A DNA stretch of 64,000 nucleotides from JAEXOD01 sp043805435 (GCA_043805435.1 JAZDHY010000032.1:1-64000); one strand, 5' to 3'; positions 16,625 to 26,939 are shown, numbered from the stretch's first letter. The notes: generated by a model from the letters alone, not told the origin. Translations and numbers: made by a program.

Positions 16625-18834
16625 CTGTTTTCGTCAACTTCTTTTGATTTTATTGCAGGATTTTGCCAGCTGGCATAATCACAATCGGGATATTTATTAC
16701 AGCCGTAAAACGTTTTGCCCCTTTTTGACCTTCTAGGAATCACTTCTCCAATACCACATTTAGGACAAGGAATACCGGTTTTTATTTGTTCTGTAAAATC
16801 ACAATCGGGATATTTTTCGCAACCAATAAATTTTCCGAATTTGCCAATTCTATAAATTGTTTTAGAACCGCATTTAGGACAACTATCGCCGGTAAATTCA
16901 ATTGGTTTGGGTTCTTTATTTGTATCTTTTAACGATTTTATGTTTTTGCATGCAGGATAATTTGTACAAGCCAGATATTTTCCAAATCGGCCTATTTTAA
17001 TATCCATATCCGAACCGCATTTTTCACATTTTACTTTTTCAATTTCACTTTCAACTTTTAGCAGAGCTTTAGCAAACGGAACATAAAAATCGTTTAGTAC
17101 TTCGGCATAACCTATTTCCCCATTGGCTATGGAATCTAATTCATCTTCCATCATTGCTGTAAAATTAACATTTAATATATGCGGAAAATTTTTAACTAAA
17201 ATACCGTTTACGCGGTTACCCAAAACAGTTGGGGCGTATTTTCTATTTTCGTTAACCACATATTCTCTGTCTTGAATTGTACTCAAAATCATTGAATATG
17301 TACTTGGCCGACCTATTCCTTTATCTTCAAGTTCCTTAATTAATGTGCTTTCGGTAAATCTTGCCGGAGGTTTTGTAAAGTGTTGTAATTTATCCAACGA
17401 ATTTAACAATAATTTATCATTTTTTTCCAATCCGAGCGGAATTGGGAATTCTTCTTTTTCAGTGTTTACTTCTACATCCTCAATACTTTCATCGTATAAT
17501 CGTAAAAATCCATCAAATTTTGTTGCTGAACCGGTAGTCCTAAATAAAAATTCATCGGCTTTAATATTTACAGTTGTTGTTTCCATAATTGCCGATTCCA
17601 TTTGTGAAGCAATAAATCTTTTCCAAATCAAATCATATAAGTCAAATTGGTCGGGAGATAAAAACTGCTTTATTTGTTCAGGAGAATAATCAGTAGTTGT
17701 CGGACGAATTGCTTCATGTGCATCTTGAACATTTTTTTTATTCTTTTTTTCGTAATTACGCGGTTTTTCCGGTAAATAATCCTTACCAAATTTTTCCAAA
17801 ATGAAAGATCTTGCAGCATTAAGACTTTCATCACTCAATCTTGTAGAATCAGTTCTCATGTACGAGATTAAACCCACATAACCTTCTTTACCTAAATTTA
17901 TTCCCTCATATAATTCTTGTGCAATCTGCATTGTTTTTTTACTTCGTAATCTTAAAACTCTAGATGCTTCAACCTGAAGAGTACTGGTAATAAATGGAGG
18001 ATAAGGATGACGTTTAATATCTTTTTTAGAAATATCATTAATAATAAAACTGTCTTTTAATAAAATTTTTGCAGCAACTTCATTGGCAACATTCACATTA
18101 TCAATAACAAAATTTTTCTTTCTAAATTCTTCTTTTTTTAATTCAGTCAAATCTTTAAGAAGTATCTTAATAGGTTTGTTATTTACTTCAATTAATTTGG
18201 CTTTAAATAGGTCTTTTGATTTTGTTTCAAAATTGCCCCATAATGACCAATATTCACTTATTACAAATTTATTTATATCCTCTTCTCTTTCACAAATTAA
18301 TCTTAAAGCAACAGATTGAACACGTCCTGCCGATAGATTTGTTGAGGTGTGATCAATTATTGCCCTCCATAAAAAAGGACTGATTTTATAACCAATAATT
18401 CTATCCATCACCCTGCGTGCTCTTTGCGAATTAACAAGAGCTATATTAATTTTTTCGGTAGAAGTAATTGCTTTTTTAACTGAAGATTTTGTAATTTCGT
18501 TAAATAATATTCTATAAACTTCAGCAGTTGTATTTCCTTCAATAATATCTGCAATATCTTGTGCAATAGCCTCACCTTCACGGTCAGGATCGGTTGCAAT
18601 CAATATTTTTTCGCTTTGAGATGCAAGCTTTTTAATTTTTTTTATTAAATCACCCTTGCCGCGGATATTTAGAAAATTTGGTTTAAAACCATTTTCTATA
18701 TCAACACCAAGCTGTGTTTTGGGAAGGTTTCTCAAATGCCCTATTGAAGCTTCAACAATATAATTTTTACCTAAATATTTATTTATAGTTTTAGCTTTGG
18801 AAGGTGATTCCACTATAACAAGGGTTTTACTCAT
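16621..18834 (-). CDS. topA: DNA topoisomerase I
   Basis: Type IA topoisomerase that relaxes negative supercoils. 737 aa. The Toprim domain at the N-terminus has VESPSKAKTI and DPDREGEAIA. The active-site Tyr is Y325 in GLISYMRTDSTR. Three C-terminal zinc ribbons begin CEKCGSDMD, CPKCGSKTI and CPKCGIGEV, each closing with a C-x4-5-YPxC motif. It lies 11 bases after the smg-like gene, an arrangement common in bacteria. Confidence 0.97.
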   Translation of the reverse strand: MSKTLVIVESPSKAKTINKYLGKNYIVEASIGHLRNLPKTQLGVDIENGFKPNFLNIRGKGDLIKKIKKLASQSEKILIATDPDREGEAIAQDIADIIEGNTTAEVYRILFNEITKSSVKKAITSTEKINIALVNSQRARRVMDRIIGYKISPFLWRAIIDHTSTNLSAGRVQSVALRLICEREEDINKFVISEYWSLWGNFETKSKDLFKAKLIEVNNKPIKILLKDLTELKKEEFRKKNFVIDNVNVANEVAAKILLKDSFIINDISKKDIKRHPYPPFITSTLQVEASRVLRLRSKKTMQIAQELYEGINLGKEGYVGLISYMRTDSTRLSDESLNAARSFILEKFGKDYLPEKPRNYEKKNKKNVQDAHEAIRPTTTDYSPEQIKQFLSPDQFDLYDLIWKRFIASQMESAIMETTTVNIKADEFLFRTTGSATKFDGFLRLYDESIEDVEVNTEKEEFPIPLGLEKNDKLLLNSLDKLQHFTKPPARFTESTLIKELEDKGIGRPSTYSMILSTIQDREYVVNENRKYAPTVLGNRVNGILVKNFPHILNVNFTAMMEDELDSIANGEIGYAEVLNDFYVPFAKALLKVESEIEKVKCEKCGSDMDIKIGRFGKYLACTNYPACKNIKSLKDTNKEPKPIEFTGDSCPKCGSKTIYRIGKFGKFIGCEKYPDCDFTEQIKTGIPCPKCGIGEVIPRRSKRGKTFYGCNKYPDCDYASWQNPAIKSKEVDENS

Positions 18835-18845
18835 AAAATTTCCTT

Positions 18846-19304
18846 TTAGTTTATTGTATCAGAAGAATAAAGGAGCACTCTGCTACCCGGAAGTAACCCT
18901 GCGTCAAGATCAATTAATGAAAGAAATATTATCCAATTAATATCTTCTTTCGTTATTATCCGTTCAGAAAATTCTGAAATATGTTCTAATATAATTTCTA
19001 TATCAGTACTATCAATTAATCCAACGTTTGATAAATTTATAATATAATTATAGTTTTCAAGTCCAATTAATTCAATTTCTTTATTATCAAGTATTCTAAA
19101 ATTTTTTGATCTAACGGTATTCTCGTTTTTCTTCATAATTTTACTGCTTAATACTTTATCAAAAATCAAACTGAATGCAGCACTTACAGTTTGTTGATCA
19201 TATTCCTTTAGAGTAGTCAATTTTTGACTAACCTCTTCTAAAGAATAATTTTTGTTCAAATTTTCTAAGATTATTGCAATAACTTCAACAATTTTTGTAA
19301 TCAT
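18846..19304 (-). CDS. smg: Smg/DUF494-family protein
   Basis: A 152-aa helical protein starting MITKIVEVIAIILENL and ending with LIDLDAGLLPGSRVLLYSS. It resembles the DUF494/Smg family, which is often next to topA or dprA and whose role is unknown. Its location between ybeY and topA supports the assignment more than the sequence alone does. Confidence 0.65.
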   Translation of the reverse strand: MITKIVEVIAIILENLNKNYSLEEVSQKLTTLKEYDQQTVSAAFSLIFDKVLSSKIMKKNENTVRSKNFRILDNKEIELIGLENYNYIINLSNVGLIDSTDIEIILEHISEFSERIITKEDINWIIFLSLIDLDAGLLPGSRVLLYSSDTIN

Positions 19305-19310
19305 AATAAT

Positions 19311-19745
19311 TTATTTTAATATAACAATACTTTCAAAAAGTTTAACAAGTTTATTTTCTTTTCGTTTCATTTTTTTTCTATCTTCATTATTCATATCATC
19401 AAAACCACTCATATGTAAAATGCCATGAATAATAAGTCTAACAAGTTCGGAATTTAATGAACAATTAAATCTTTTGGCATTTTCAACTGCCATCTCATAA
19501 GAAATTAATAATTCACCATTCAAGATATTAATTTTATCTGAATAATTAAAGGTAATAATATCAGTATCGTAATTATGTCCTAAATAATCTACATTAACTT
19601 TAAGTAATTTTTTAGAATTTATAATATTAATATCGAGAGATTGTACCAAAAAGTTTAGCGAATTGGCGAGATTTTTTACTAATTCGTGAATATTTTTTTT
19701 TTCAACTAAATATTTTTTATCGGCATAAACACATAAATTTTTCAA
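19311..19745 (-). CDS. ybeY: Endoribonuclease YbeY
   Basis: A single-strand RNase for rRNA maturation and ribosome quality control. 144 aa. The metal site H107-G-I-L-H111-M-S-G-F-D-D117 keeps the first two His, but the third ligand is Asp instead of the His of E. coli (H124). From memory, Bacteroidota YbeY have GY-K-D at this place, so the change is probably lineage-typical. The only possible start is TTG 19745; an in-frame stop lies seven codons upstream. Confidence 0.88.
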   Translation of the reverse strand: MKNLCVYADKKYLVEKKNIHELVKNLANSLNFLVQSLDINIINSKKLLKVNVDYLGHNYDTDIITFNYSDKINILNGELLISYEMAVENAKRFNCSLNSELVRLIIHGILHMSGFDDMNNEDRKKMKRKENKLVKLFESIVILK

Positions 19746-19763
19746 ATGCCATATTCTCCATAG

Positions 19764-20636
19764 CTAAATATCAATCTCTAATAATTCTTTAGAAGCTATG
19801 CAATTTACGGAAGAATTTTTATCCTTCAAAAATATTTGTGTGCTTTTTAATAACATTTCTACCATTTTATCCGAATAATCCGGGTCGTAGTGAAATAATA
19901 ACAAATTTTTTACATTAGCCAAAATACTAAAATACGAAAGAGCTATATTATTTGAGTGCCCCCACCCAATTTTTTTATCAAAATCATCTAATGTATATTG
20001 CGAATCGTGAATTAAATAATCAGCGTCTTTGCAAAAATCCAACTGTTCTTTATTCAATTTATAAATCAGTTCCGTATCCGGTTTACTATCCAATGCATTA
20101 TAAAATATCTCATTATCAGTCATATAAACTACACTTTTATCATCTTCTGTTATTTTAAAGGCTAATGTACCCTGCGAATGATGGACTTTAGCTGTTTCAA
20201 TTGTTAAACCATCAAAATGATAAAACTCATTTGGTTTTATTTTAAAGTAATTAATATCAGATTTAAACACTTCTTCTTTATTAACCGGAAAATAAAACGG
20301 ATGCATTTGTGAATCTATTATATGAGCAACATCCATATTATTACAAGTATTTGAAAAAATATTAATTTTAAAGTCTTTTCTAAAAAAAGGTAGAAAAAAC
20401 GGAATCCCCTGAATATGATCCCAGTGCGAATGAGATATAAAAATATTTAGTTCTTTGGAATGGTTGCCGCTTAACAACTCAATTCCTAAGTTTCTAATAC
20501 CTGTTCCGGCATCAATAATAATTGAAGAACCGTGTTTTGATATTACTTGAATACACGGTGTATTACCGCCATAAATTACTGTTTTTTCGCCCGGTACCGG
20601 AATTGAACCACGAGTTCCCCAAAATTTAACTTTCAT
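19764..20636 (-). CDS. MBL-fold metal-dependent hydrolase
   Basis: A 290-aa metallo-beta-lactamase-fold protein. It starts KVKFWGTRGSIPVPG, a common opening of this subfamily, and has the metal motif SHSHWDHIQG plus later HHSQG, TDNE and LIHDSQYT segments. The metal-binding residues appear intact. Relatives include RNase Z-like and cyclic-phosphodiesterase enzymes; the substrate cannot be inferred. It is in a close run with ybeY downstream and the gamma-carbonic-anhydrase-like gene upstream. Confidence 0.82.
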   Translation of the reverse strand: MKVKFWGTRGSIPVPGEKTVIYGGNTPCIQVISKHGSSIIIDAGTGIRNLGIELLSGNHSKELNIFISHSHWDHIQGIPFFLPFFRKDFKINIFSNTCNNMDVAHIIDSQMHPFYFPVNKEEVFKSDINYFKIKPNEFYHFDGLTIETAKVHHSQGTLAFKITEDDKSVVYMTDNEIFYNALDSKPDTELIYKLNKEQLDFCKDADYLIHDSQYTLDDFDKKIGWGHSNNIALSYFSILANVKNLLLFHYDPDYSDKMVEMLLKSTQIFLKDKNSSVNCIASKELLEIDI

Positions 20637-20644
20637 TTTAACTT

Positions 20645-21181
20645 CTATTTAGTTTTCAATGAGTTAATAGTAATTTCTGTATATTTTTTATATCTAAAAG
20701 CAGAAGCTTCCAAATCCAAAATTTCTTCTTCGGTCAAGTCTCTTATAACTTTTGCAGGAACACCTGCAACCAATTTTCCGCTAGGAACCACAAACCCGGG
20801 TTTTACAACAGCTCCTGCGGCAACCATCGAATTTGATTCTACAATCGCTCCATCTAATACAATTGCTCCTATTCCGATTAATACCAAATCATTAATTGTA
20901 CAACCATGTAGTTTTACGCTATGACCAATAGTTACTTTATTGCCAATATTTAACGGAAATTTTTTATTTGTAACATGAAGCATGCTTAAATCTTGAATAT
21001 TGGTGTATTCGCCTATATTTATATAATTCACATCTCCACGTAATACGCAATTATACCAAACGCTTGAATATTTCCCAATATTCACTTCACCTATAATTTT
21101 AACACCATCGGCTAAAAAAACCGAACTATCTATAATAGGGTATTTATCTTCATAAGGGTATATTTTATTAAAATTATCCAT
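20645..21181 (-). CDS. Gamma-carbonic anhydrase-like hexapeptide-repeat protein
   Basis: A left-handed beta-helix protein of 178 aa. RGDVNYINIGEYTNIQDLSMLH carries the Arg/Asp/Gln and first His of gamma-class carbonic anhydrases, and GHSVKLHGC gives the other two zinc His. Relatives include YrdA, PaaY and Cam, and activity varies. I chose ATG 21181, which overlaps the DUF3108 stop as TGATG and implies translational coupling; a longer frame back to 21217 would overlap that gene by 37 bases. Confidence 0.86.
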   Translation of the reverse strand: MDNFNKIYPYEDKYPIIDSSVFLADGVKIIGEVNIGKYSSVWYNCVLRGDVNYINIGEYTNIQDLSMLHVTNKKFPLNIGNKVTIGHSVKLHGCTINDLVLIGIGAIVLDGAIVESNSMVAAGAVVKPGFVVPSGKLVAGVPAKVIRDLTEEEILDLEASAFRYKKYTEITINSLKTK

Positions 21182-21981
21182 CAGTATTTTGGTGGTTTCC
21201 AACCTTTTTTTCTCCAACTTATCAATTCAACAGTAATATTACCTATAATTACACTTAATTTAGCAAGTACAGGTACCTTATATTTATCATTTGTAAACCA
21301 CCCTTCAAAATCTCCGCTTAATCCAAATACTCCTTTAAATTCAGCATTTCCATTTAATTTTACACAACCAATTTCATAATCAACTGCATCTATATTAATA
21401 TTTTCAACTTTATCATTAAAATTAATTACTGCTTTAACTTTTTGTTCATTAATAAAACAATGAACCGTTTCTTTATGATGAATTCCTGACATAATCCGAG
21501 CATAATAAAATAAGGATAATCCATCATTAAAGCTATGACGTAGATCACAAGTTGAGTCAATTTCTACAAAATATGGCTTTAAAGTTCCTTTTTTTACGTA
21601 AATTTTTTTATTTTCATAATCAAATTTATGTTCGCTAAATCTAAAATATTCTTTTGTGCGATGTGTTGCTTTAAATAAATCCGAATAATTTCCAATATTA
21701 TAATAACTTTCATAAATTTCATGCAAATCCACAAATGGGATAGACTCTTCCGAGTTAATATTAATAGTTATACGGTAAAAAGTTTTACCATTTTCCGTCT
21801 TCTTTTCCAATACTTTAAATCGTATTTCGCCAAGTTTGATAAATGTATATTTTACAGAATATACAAGTTCTTCCCCAACCTCAAATTCATTTTGTTGTTG
21901 TGGAGTTTTATCTTTTGCAAAATCTACTTTTGTGAAAGATAAAAATAAAAATAGCGTAACTAAAAATAAAAACTTATTCAT
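21181..21981 (-). CDS. DUF3108 exported protein
   Basis: A 266-aa protein with signal peptide MNKFLFLVTLFLFLSFTKVDFA, followed by the DUF3108 pattern: FEVGEELVYSVKYTFIKLGEIRFKV, then predominantly beta structure, with GCVKLNGNAEFKGVFGLSGDFEGWFTND near the end. Predicted to be periplasmic; function unknown. It overlaps the S41 protease gene by 8 bases upstream and is coupled to the hexapeptide-repeat gene downstream. Confidence 0.82.
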   Translation of the reverse strand: MNKFLFLVTLFLFLSFTKVDFAKDKTPQQQNEFEVGEELVYSVKYTFIKLGEIRFKVLEKKTENGKTFYRITININSEESIPFVDLHEIYESYYNIGNYSDLFKATHRTKEYFRFSEHKFDYENKKIYVKKGTLKPYFVEIDSTCDLRHSFNDGLSLFYYARIMSGIHHKETVHCFINEQKVKAVINFNDKVENINIDAVDYEIGCVKLNGNAEFKGVFGLSGDFEGWFTNDKYKVPVLAKLSVIIGNITVELISWRKKGWKPPKY

Positions 21982-23581
21982 TATTTATTAATAGATTATT
22001 AGATGGTTCAAATAATTTTATTGCCTTTTGCACTTGATTATCAACCTTTAACATTTCATTATACCAACCTTGTTTGTACCAAAATTCTCGCGCAATTTCT
22101 GCTTTTAGTTTAGCACAAATTAATATTTTATCTTTGTTGATTTCATTATAATTGGTTTTAATTTTATTTGCAATGCTAAAATTAATAAATTCTTTTATAA
22201 TACTATCAGTAATTTCAAATTCCCTATCAAATTTATTAAAATTATTTTTGTATTTATTTTGAATAGTTGTTTTGTTTTCACTAATATATTTTTGTACAAA
22301 CTGAATAAACATATTATCCTTTAAAAGCAATAAATAAGACATTGTATATTCTTTTTGTTTTAATATAAAATCAGGAGTTATACCTCCATTTGCATAAACT
22401 TTACGGCCACCTTTTGTAAAGTAAACTTTAGATAACGAATCCTTTCGATCTAAAACATGATCATAGTTCTGTGTTTCATCATCTATAATACTAGTATCTC
22501 TTGAATAATACATGTTCCGTTTTTGATACGACTTTTGAATTAATCTATTTGAAGGCGTATAATATTTTGCTAATGTAATTCTTGCTTCGCTATCATCATT
22601 TAAAACAAAAGACTGTTGTACTAAACCTTTACCAAATGAAGTTTCACCAACTATTAGTCCCCTATCCCAATCTTGAATTGCTCCGGCAACTATTTCGCTT
22701 GCAGAAGCACTACCGTAATTAATTAATACAACTAAAGGTAATTTATCTGTAACAAAACTATGTCCGCTATAAAACTTTTCATTAAAATCAGTAATTCTGC
22801 TTTTTGTGTAAACAATTAGTTTTTTATCGGCTAAAAATAAATCAGTAATTTTAACAGCCTGCTCTAAAAATCCACCCGGATTATTTCTTAAATCTAAAAT
22901 ATATTTTTTTGCTCCCAGCTTGGAAAGTTTATTTATTGCTTTTTGCATTTCAGAAAATGCGTTTTCCGAAAAACGCACTAATTTTATATAACCAACACTA
23001 TCACTTAAAATAAGTGATACCTCAACAGCATCTAAAGTGATTTCATCACGATAAACATCAAAACTTATTAACTCTTTTTGAGAAGAACGACTAATAGCAA
23101 CAGTAACTTTGCTTCCATTATCACCGCGCAACAACGAAATAACTTTATCGCTTTTGTATTTTAATATATTTTTATTGTTTACTTTAATTATTTTATCACC
23201 GGACTGAATTCCTACTTTATCACATGGACCGCCGGGTAAAACCGAAACTATATTTAATGTATCATTTATAATTGCAAACTCAATTCCTATACCAAAAAAC
23301 TTGCCATCCATTTCTTCTGCATAATTTAAATGCTCTTGAGGCGGGAGATAAATAGTATGTGGGTCAAGATTTGAAAATATTCCCGAGATTGCATTTTCGG
23401 TTAAACTATCCAGATCAACCTCGTCAACATAATATTTATTTGTTAAATATAAAATTTTTCTAACCTTTTCTGAAGCGGAATCAATTTTAGAAGGAAATGT
23501 TAAAAGAAGAATTTCTTTTAAATAATAACCAAATAATACTGCAAATACTAATAATACAAATTTGTTTCTAAATATTTTCAT
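21974..23581 (-). CDS. S41-family C-terminal processing protease
   Basis: A 535-aa membrane-anchored or periplasmic CtpA/Prc-type protease with an N-terminal hydrophobic segment. A PDZ domain (around FFGIGIEFAIINDTLNIVSV to GDKIIKVNN) is followed by the Ser-Lys core: NYGSASASEIVAG (Ser) and GETSFGKGLVQ (Lys). The long tail beyond residue 390 (Lys/Asn-rich) is of the type seen in Bacteroidota. Such enzymes trim or degrade envelope proteins. It overlaps the DUF3108 gene by 8 bases. Confidence 0.92.
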   Translation of the reverse strand: MKIFRNKFVLLVFAVLFGYYLKEILLLTFPSKIDSASEKVRKILYLTNKYYVDEVDLDSLTENAISGIFSNLDPHTIYLPPQEHLNYAEEMDGKFFGIGIEFAIINDTLNIVSVLPGGPCDKVGIQSGDKIIKVNNKNILKYKSDKVISLLRGDNGSKVTVAISRSSQKELISFDVYRDEITLDAVEVSLILSDSVGYIKLVRFSENAFSEMQKAINKLSKLGAKKYILDLRNNPGGFLEQAVKITDLFLADKKLIVYTKSRITDFNEKFYSGHSFVTDKLPLVVLINYGSASASEIVAGAIQDWDRGLIVGETSFGKGLVQQSFVLNDDSEARITLAKYYTPSNRLIQKSYQKRNMYYSRDTSIIDDETQNYDHVLDRKDSLSKVYFTKGGRKVYANGGITPDFILKQKEYTMSYLLLLKDNMFIQFVQKYISENKTTIQNKYKNNFNKFDREFEITDSIIKEFINFSIANKIKTNYNEINKDKILICAKLKAEIAREFWYKQGWYNEMLKVDNQVQKAIKLFEPSNNLLINNE

Positions 23582-23590
23582 CTTTTTATG

Positions 23591-25252
23591 CTATATTTTT
23601 AGTTTTAAAGAGAATATGGAGAATAATTCTGAAGTTTTGTGGTCATTAACATTTAGTTTAATATAATTGAAACTAAAATCAATATAATAATTTCTAATAA
23701 ACTCATAATTAGCAGAAGCCGAAAATAATTGTCTTTTTTCCAAAACCCCGTCTAAAAACTTAATCTTTTCAGCATCGTTTATTCTGTGGCCATATTTAAT
23801 GTTGCCGCCATAATTTTTAGTCAAATTTCCTTCATTGTCATATTCGTTTTCTCCATGTTTACCATAAGTATATCTAAACGAAACCGAAGTCCTATTATGT
23901 GGAAAATAATCAATTTTTATTGTATAATTTTCACTATTAGGCTGGGTAAAAGAACTTAAACCATACCCAAGACTGGTAAAATCGTTATATGGTATTCTAT
24001 GAGTATAAAAATATGGCTCAATACGTGTGTATTGAACTGTTACCATAGAAGAAATTTCTTTATAAAACGGTACAAACGATACTCCGGCATCAAACAGAAC
24101 TTGATTTCCATACCATAATGTTCCTATTTTTCCAAAATCAATATCATCAATCATTAAAGTAAAATAAGGTTTAATGCCTTTAATACTATTATTGGAAAAA
24201 TCAAAAAACATCATTGAATTATCTCTATCCTGATTAACATGTTCAATACTTTTAAAGAAATTAAACGGATTAAGATATGAAAAATCAAAACCTCTGTTTC
24301 CGTATATTATAATTTCTCCAAAACCGATTTTTGCATGTTTGGATAAATCTAATTCAAATCTATGATAAACCATAAATTTTTCGTTCAAATGGTTTATTTG
24401 TCCCGAAATTGAATCCCCTATACTGGTTGGATATGATAATAATTTAGCATGTATATATGAAAATGAAAAAATTGAATATTTTAAATTAAACATAAAATAA
24501 TCCAATGGAGGAGGATTATCACTTAATATACATTTATCAATGCCGTACCCTAAAAGTAGTCGGTCCCTACCAATTTTAATTTTGGCGTCTGTAAATTCTG
24601 CAGCAATATATCCTTCGGTTTCGTCAAAATACGAATTTGATCCAGCATAATTTGGATTTATATTTGCTTTATAATTATAACGTAATCCTTTTTGTGATAA
24701 AGCAAGTTCTTTATTTCCTTTATACGAACCGTTAGTAGCTTTAATTGAAAATCCATAGTGATTTGCAATTGTACCTCTAAATACACCGCCAAATAGATAA
24801 ATCAACGCATTTCGAGAGTTATTATCCGAATCTTTTTTATCAATTAAAAAGAAACTTTCTCCAATTAAATTGACAAAAAAACTTGCTTTTGATGAATCGG
24901 CATAAGAATAAAGATATTTTTCTTTTTCAAAATAATTTTGAGTGTTTTTTGTAATTACAGAAGAATAATTATCCATTTTGAAATTTAACTCAAAATCAAA
25001 CTCATAAATTAAATCATCCAAAATTTTATTATCATAATAATTTAATTGATTTCGATTTTGGTTTATTTCTTGAAGATATTTTGAAACTTCTATGCGAGAT
25101 TTAGGGGTTTCAAACGAATTATAATTTTCAATTAGTCCAAGTGTTTCCATTCTGCAAAAATAATTATATATTTTATGGTCAATAGGCACATAACCGACTT
25201 GAGCAAAACAAATTAGAAGCGGCATAAAAAAAAACAGAAAAAACTTTTTCAT
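23591..25252 (-). CDS. Outer-membrane beta-barrel, Wzi-like
   Basis: A 553-aa protein with signal peptide MKKFFLFFFMPLLICFAQ. A short helical N-terminal segment (HKIYNYFCRMETLGLIENYNSFETP) leads into a long run of alternating aromatic strands. Landmarks are IGRDRLLLGYG and YLNPFNFFKSIEHVNQDRDNSMMFFDFS, patterns I associate with capsule-assembly Wzi-family barrels. It adjoins a glycosyltransferase gene, which fits a role in surface polysaccharide, but no capsule locus is present. Confidence 0.65.
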   Translation of the reverse strand: MKKFFLFFFMPLLICFAQVGYVPIDHKIYNYFCRMETLGLIENYNSFETPKSRIEVSKYLQEINQNRNQLNYYDNKILDDLIYEFDFELNFKMDNYSSVITKNTQNYFEKEKYLYSYADSSKASFFVNLIGESFFLIDKKDSDNNSRNALIYLFGGVFRGTIANHYGFSIKATNGSYKGNKELALSQKGLRYNYKANINPNYAGSNSYFDETEGYIAAEFTDAKIKIGRDRLLLGYGIDKCILSDNPPPLDYFMFNLKYSIFSFSYIHAKLLSYPTSIGDSISGQINHLNEKFMVYHRFELDLSKHAKIGFGEIIIYGNRGFDFSYLNPFNFFKSIEHVNQDRDNSMMFFDFSNNSIKGIKPYFTLMIDDIDFGKIGTLWYGNQVLFDAGVSFVPFYKEISSMVTVQYTRIEPYFYTHRIPYNDFTSLGYGLSSFTQPNSENYTIKIDYFPHNRTSVSFRYTYGKHGENEYDNEGNLTKNYGGNIKYGHRINDAEKIKFLDGVLEKRQLFSASANYEFIRNYYIDFSFNYIKLNVNDHKTSELFSIFSLKLKI

Positions 25253-25981
25253 TTATCTAACCTCTCGCCAAACTTTTGAAAGTGATTTTTTGGCTAATAC
25301 AACAAATATACTGTTTATAAGCCAAGTAAGCAATAACCTAAAATGTCCAAATTCTCTGTATCTCCTGGGAGATTCGTATATGAATATATCGCGTGCAAAA
25401 TATATTTTCCCTTTTCTTCTAATTCGCTTAAAAAAGTCAAAATCTTCACCGGCAACAATTTTTTCATTATAACCATTCAAAAGGTCAAATATTTCACTTT
25501 TAACAACATTGCATTCGCCACGACCCATTCCCACACCTATTAAATTTAAGGAGTGAAAATAATTATTGTAAAAAGTTTGAAATACTCTGTCAATAAATTT
25601 TGTTTCAGCAGGAAAAACTTTAACCGCACAAGTAAAAGCAATATATTTATCGTTTTTAACCTTATCAATAATACGCAAAAACAATTTTTCAGGATCTGCA
25701 ATTATAGAATCACCGCTTAAAAATACTAAAATTTCACTTTTTGCAAATTCTCTTCCCTTATTTCTACCCATTGCAATATTTTGTTTAAAATTTTCTTTAT
25801 GAACAAATACTTTATTTGCATATTTTTCAGCTATTAAAATAGTATTGTCTTTACTTCCACCGTCACTTATAATAATTTCGTAGTCAAATTTATTTTTTAA
25901 ATCTGATGAACTAAGCTGCTTAAGTAATTTTGGCAGTAATTTTTCTTCATTTAAAGTTGGTATAATAATACTAAAATCCAC
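25253..25981 (-). CDS. Family 2 glycosyltransferase
   Basis: A 242-aa GT-A fold enzyme: FSIIIPTLNEEKLLPKLLKQL at the N-terminus, IISDGGSKDNT (nucleotide-sugar binding), and GEDFDFFKRIRRKG as the acceptor/catalytic region. There is a hydrophobic C-terminal segment. Donor and acceptor are unknown. The start is GTG 25981 preceded by AGGTG. It is next to the Wzi-like barrel gene. Confidence 0.88.
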   Translation of the reverse strand: MDFSIIIPTLNEEKLLPKLLKQLSSSDLKNKFDYEIIISDGGSKDNTILIAEKYANKVFVHKENFKQNIAMGRNKGREFAKSEILVFLSGDSIIADPEKLFLRIIDKVKNDKYIAFTCAVKVFPAETKFIDRVFQTFYNNYFHSLNLIGVGMGRGECNVVKSEIFDLLNGYNEKIVAGEDFDFFKRIRRKGKIYFARDIFIYESPRRYREFGHFRLLLTWLINSIFVVLAKKSLSKVWREVR

Positions 25982-25988
25982 AAAACAC

Positions 25989-26933
25989 CTAATAACAAAA
26001 TACTAAAAATGTTGTTTTGGGAGATATTTTTACTCCCGGCATTGGCAGATGGAAATAATTAAGCGTATTTTTTACTAACTGCCCAATTTTTCCGGGTATT
26101 GGTAATGTCTGCCAATCTAAATCAAAACTAATATATAATTCCCTGTTGCCGCCACCTCTACCGTCTAAGTCGCTAACTCCCATTCCAACCGACAACATTA
26201 AAAACGAAGGCCAATATTTAGCAATATCTTTTGGTAATAGTTCCTTCATGCGCAAACTTAGCCAATATTTTTGACCTTCGTAATCATCAATTATATTTCC
26301 ATCCTTATGTTCACCATTAAGATATTTTTTGGATGGATAATAACTTACACGAGGTTGAAAATTTTTAACAACGGGATAATAATATTTTGCCAAATGATAA
26401 CCTGCGCCTAAAACATCGGCGTAAAAATCTCCCGGACTAAATCCCCATTGTGCTCCATAACCATCTTCAATTTCTATATAAGTTTGAAATAATAAAGCTC
26501 CAAGGGAAGAATATATTGCGTTTTTTTCGGGTGGAAAGTTAGCAGCATCAAATGCAGAAGATAATCCATGTGCAATCATTGTTGTTGCATATAGATGACC
26601 TATTTTATCTATCCATAAGGCATATTCCCAATCATCAATTACTCTAAACTTAGTAGACCTTTTATCTTTCCACCATGCATTATATTCGTATAGGTAAACT
26701 GCTATTCCTGTACCTAATGCAGCTGCGCTTAATCCTAAAATTATCGGAGTACTAATCTTATAATCGTACGGTTCAAATTTTGTTTGAAATTTTAATTCAC
26801 TTAATGATTTATGAGTATTTTCTAAAGAATCAAATGAATTATTGTTTATCAATGTATCGCGTAAAATATTTGTTTGGGAATAAACAGAGTTTATACCCAA
26901 AACAAATATCATCACTAATAATTTTAATTTCAT
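25989..26933 (-). CDS. DUF2279 family exported/membrane protein
   Basis: A 314-aa protein with signal peptide MKLKLLVMIFVLGINSVYSQ. The region WWKDKRSTKFRVIDDWEY, WIDKIGHLYATTMIAHGLSSAF and FSPGDFYADVLGAGYHLAKY matches the DUF2279 pattern, with conserved His and Asp in hydrophobic helices. Function unknown. It ends 7 bases before the glycosyltransferase start in the same direction. Confidence 0.75.
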   Translation of the reverse strand: MKLKLLVMIFVLGINSVYSQTNILRDTLINNNSFDSLENTHKSLSELKFQTKFEPYDYKISTPIILGLSAAALGTGIAVYLYEYNAWWKDKRSTKFRVIDDWEYALWIDKIGHLYATTMIAHGLSSAFDAANFPPEKNAIYSSLGALLFQTYIEIEDGYGAQWGFSPGDFYADVLGAGYHLAKYYYPVVKNFQPRVSYYPSKKYLNGEHKDGNIIDDYEGQKYWLSLRMKELLPKDIAKYWPSFLMLSVGMGVSDLDGRGGGNRELYISFDLDWQTLPIPGKIGQLVKNTLNYFHLPMPGVKISPKTTFLVFCY

Positions 26934-26939
26934 GATTAA

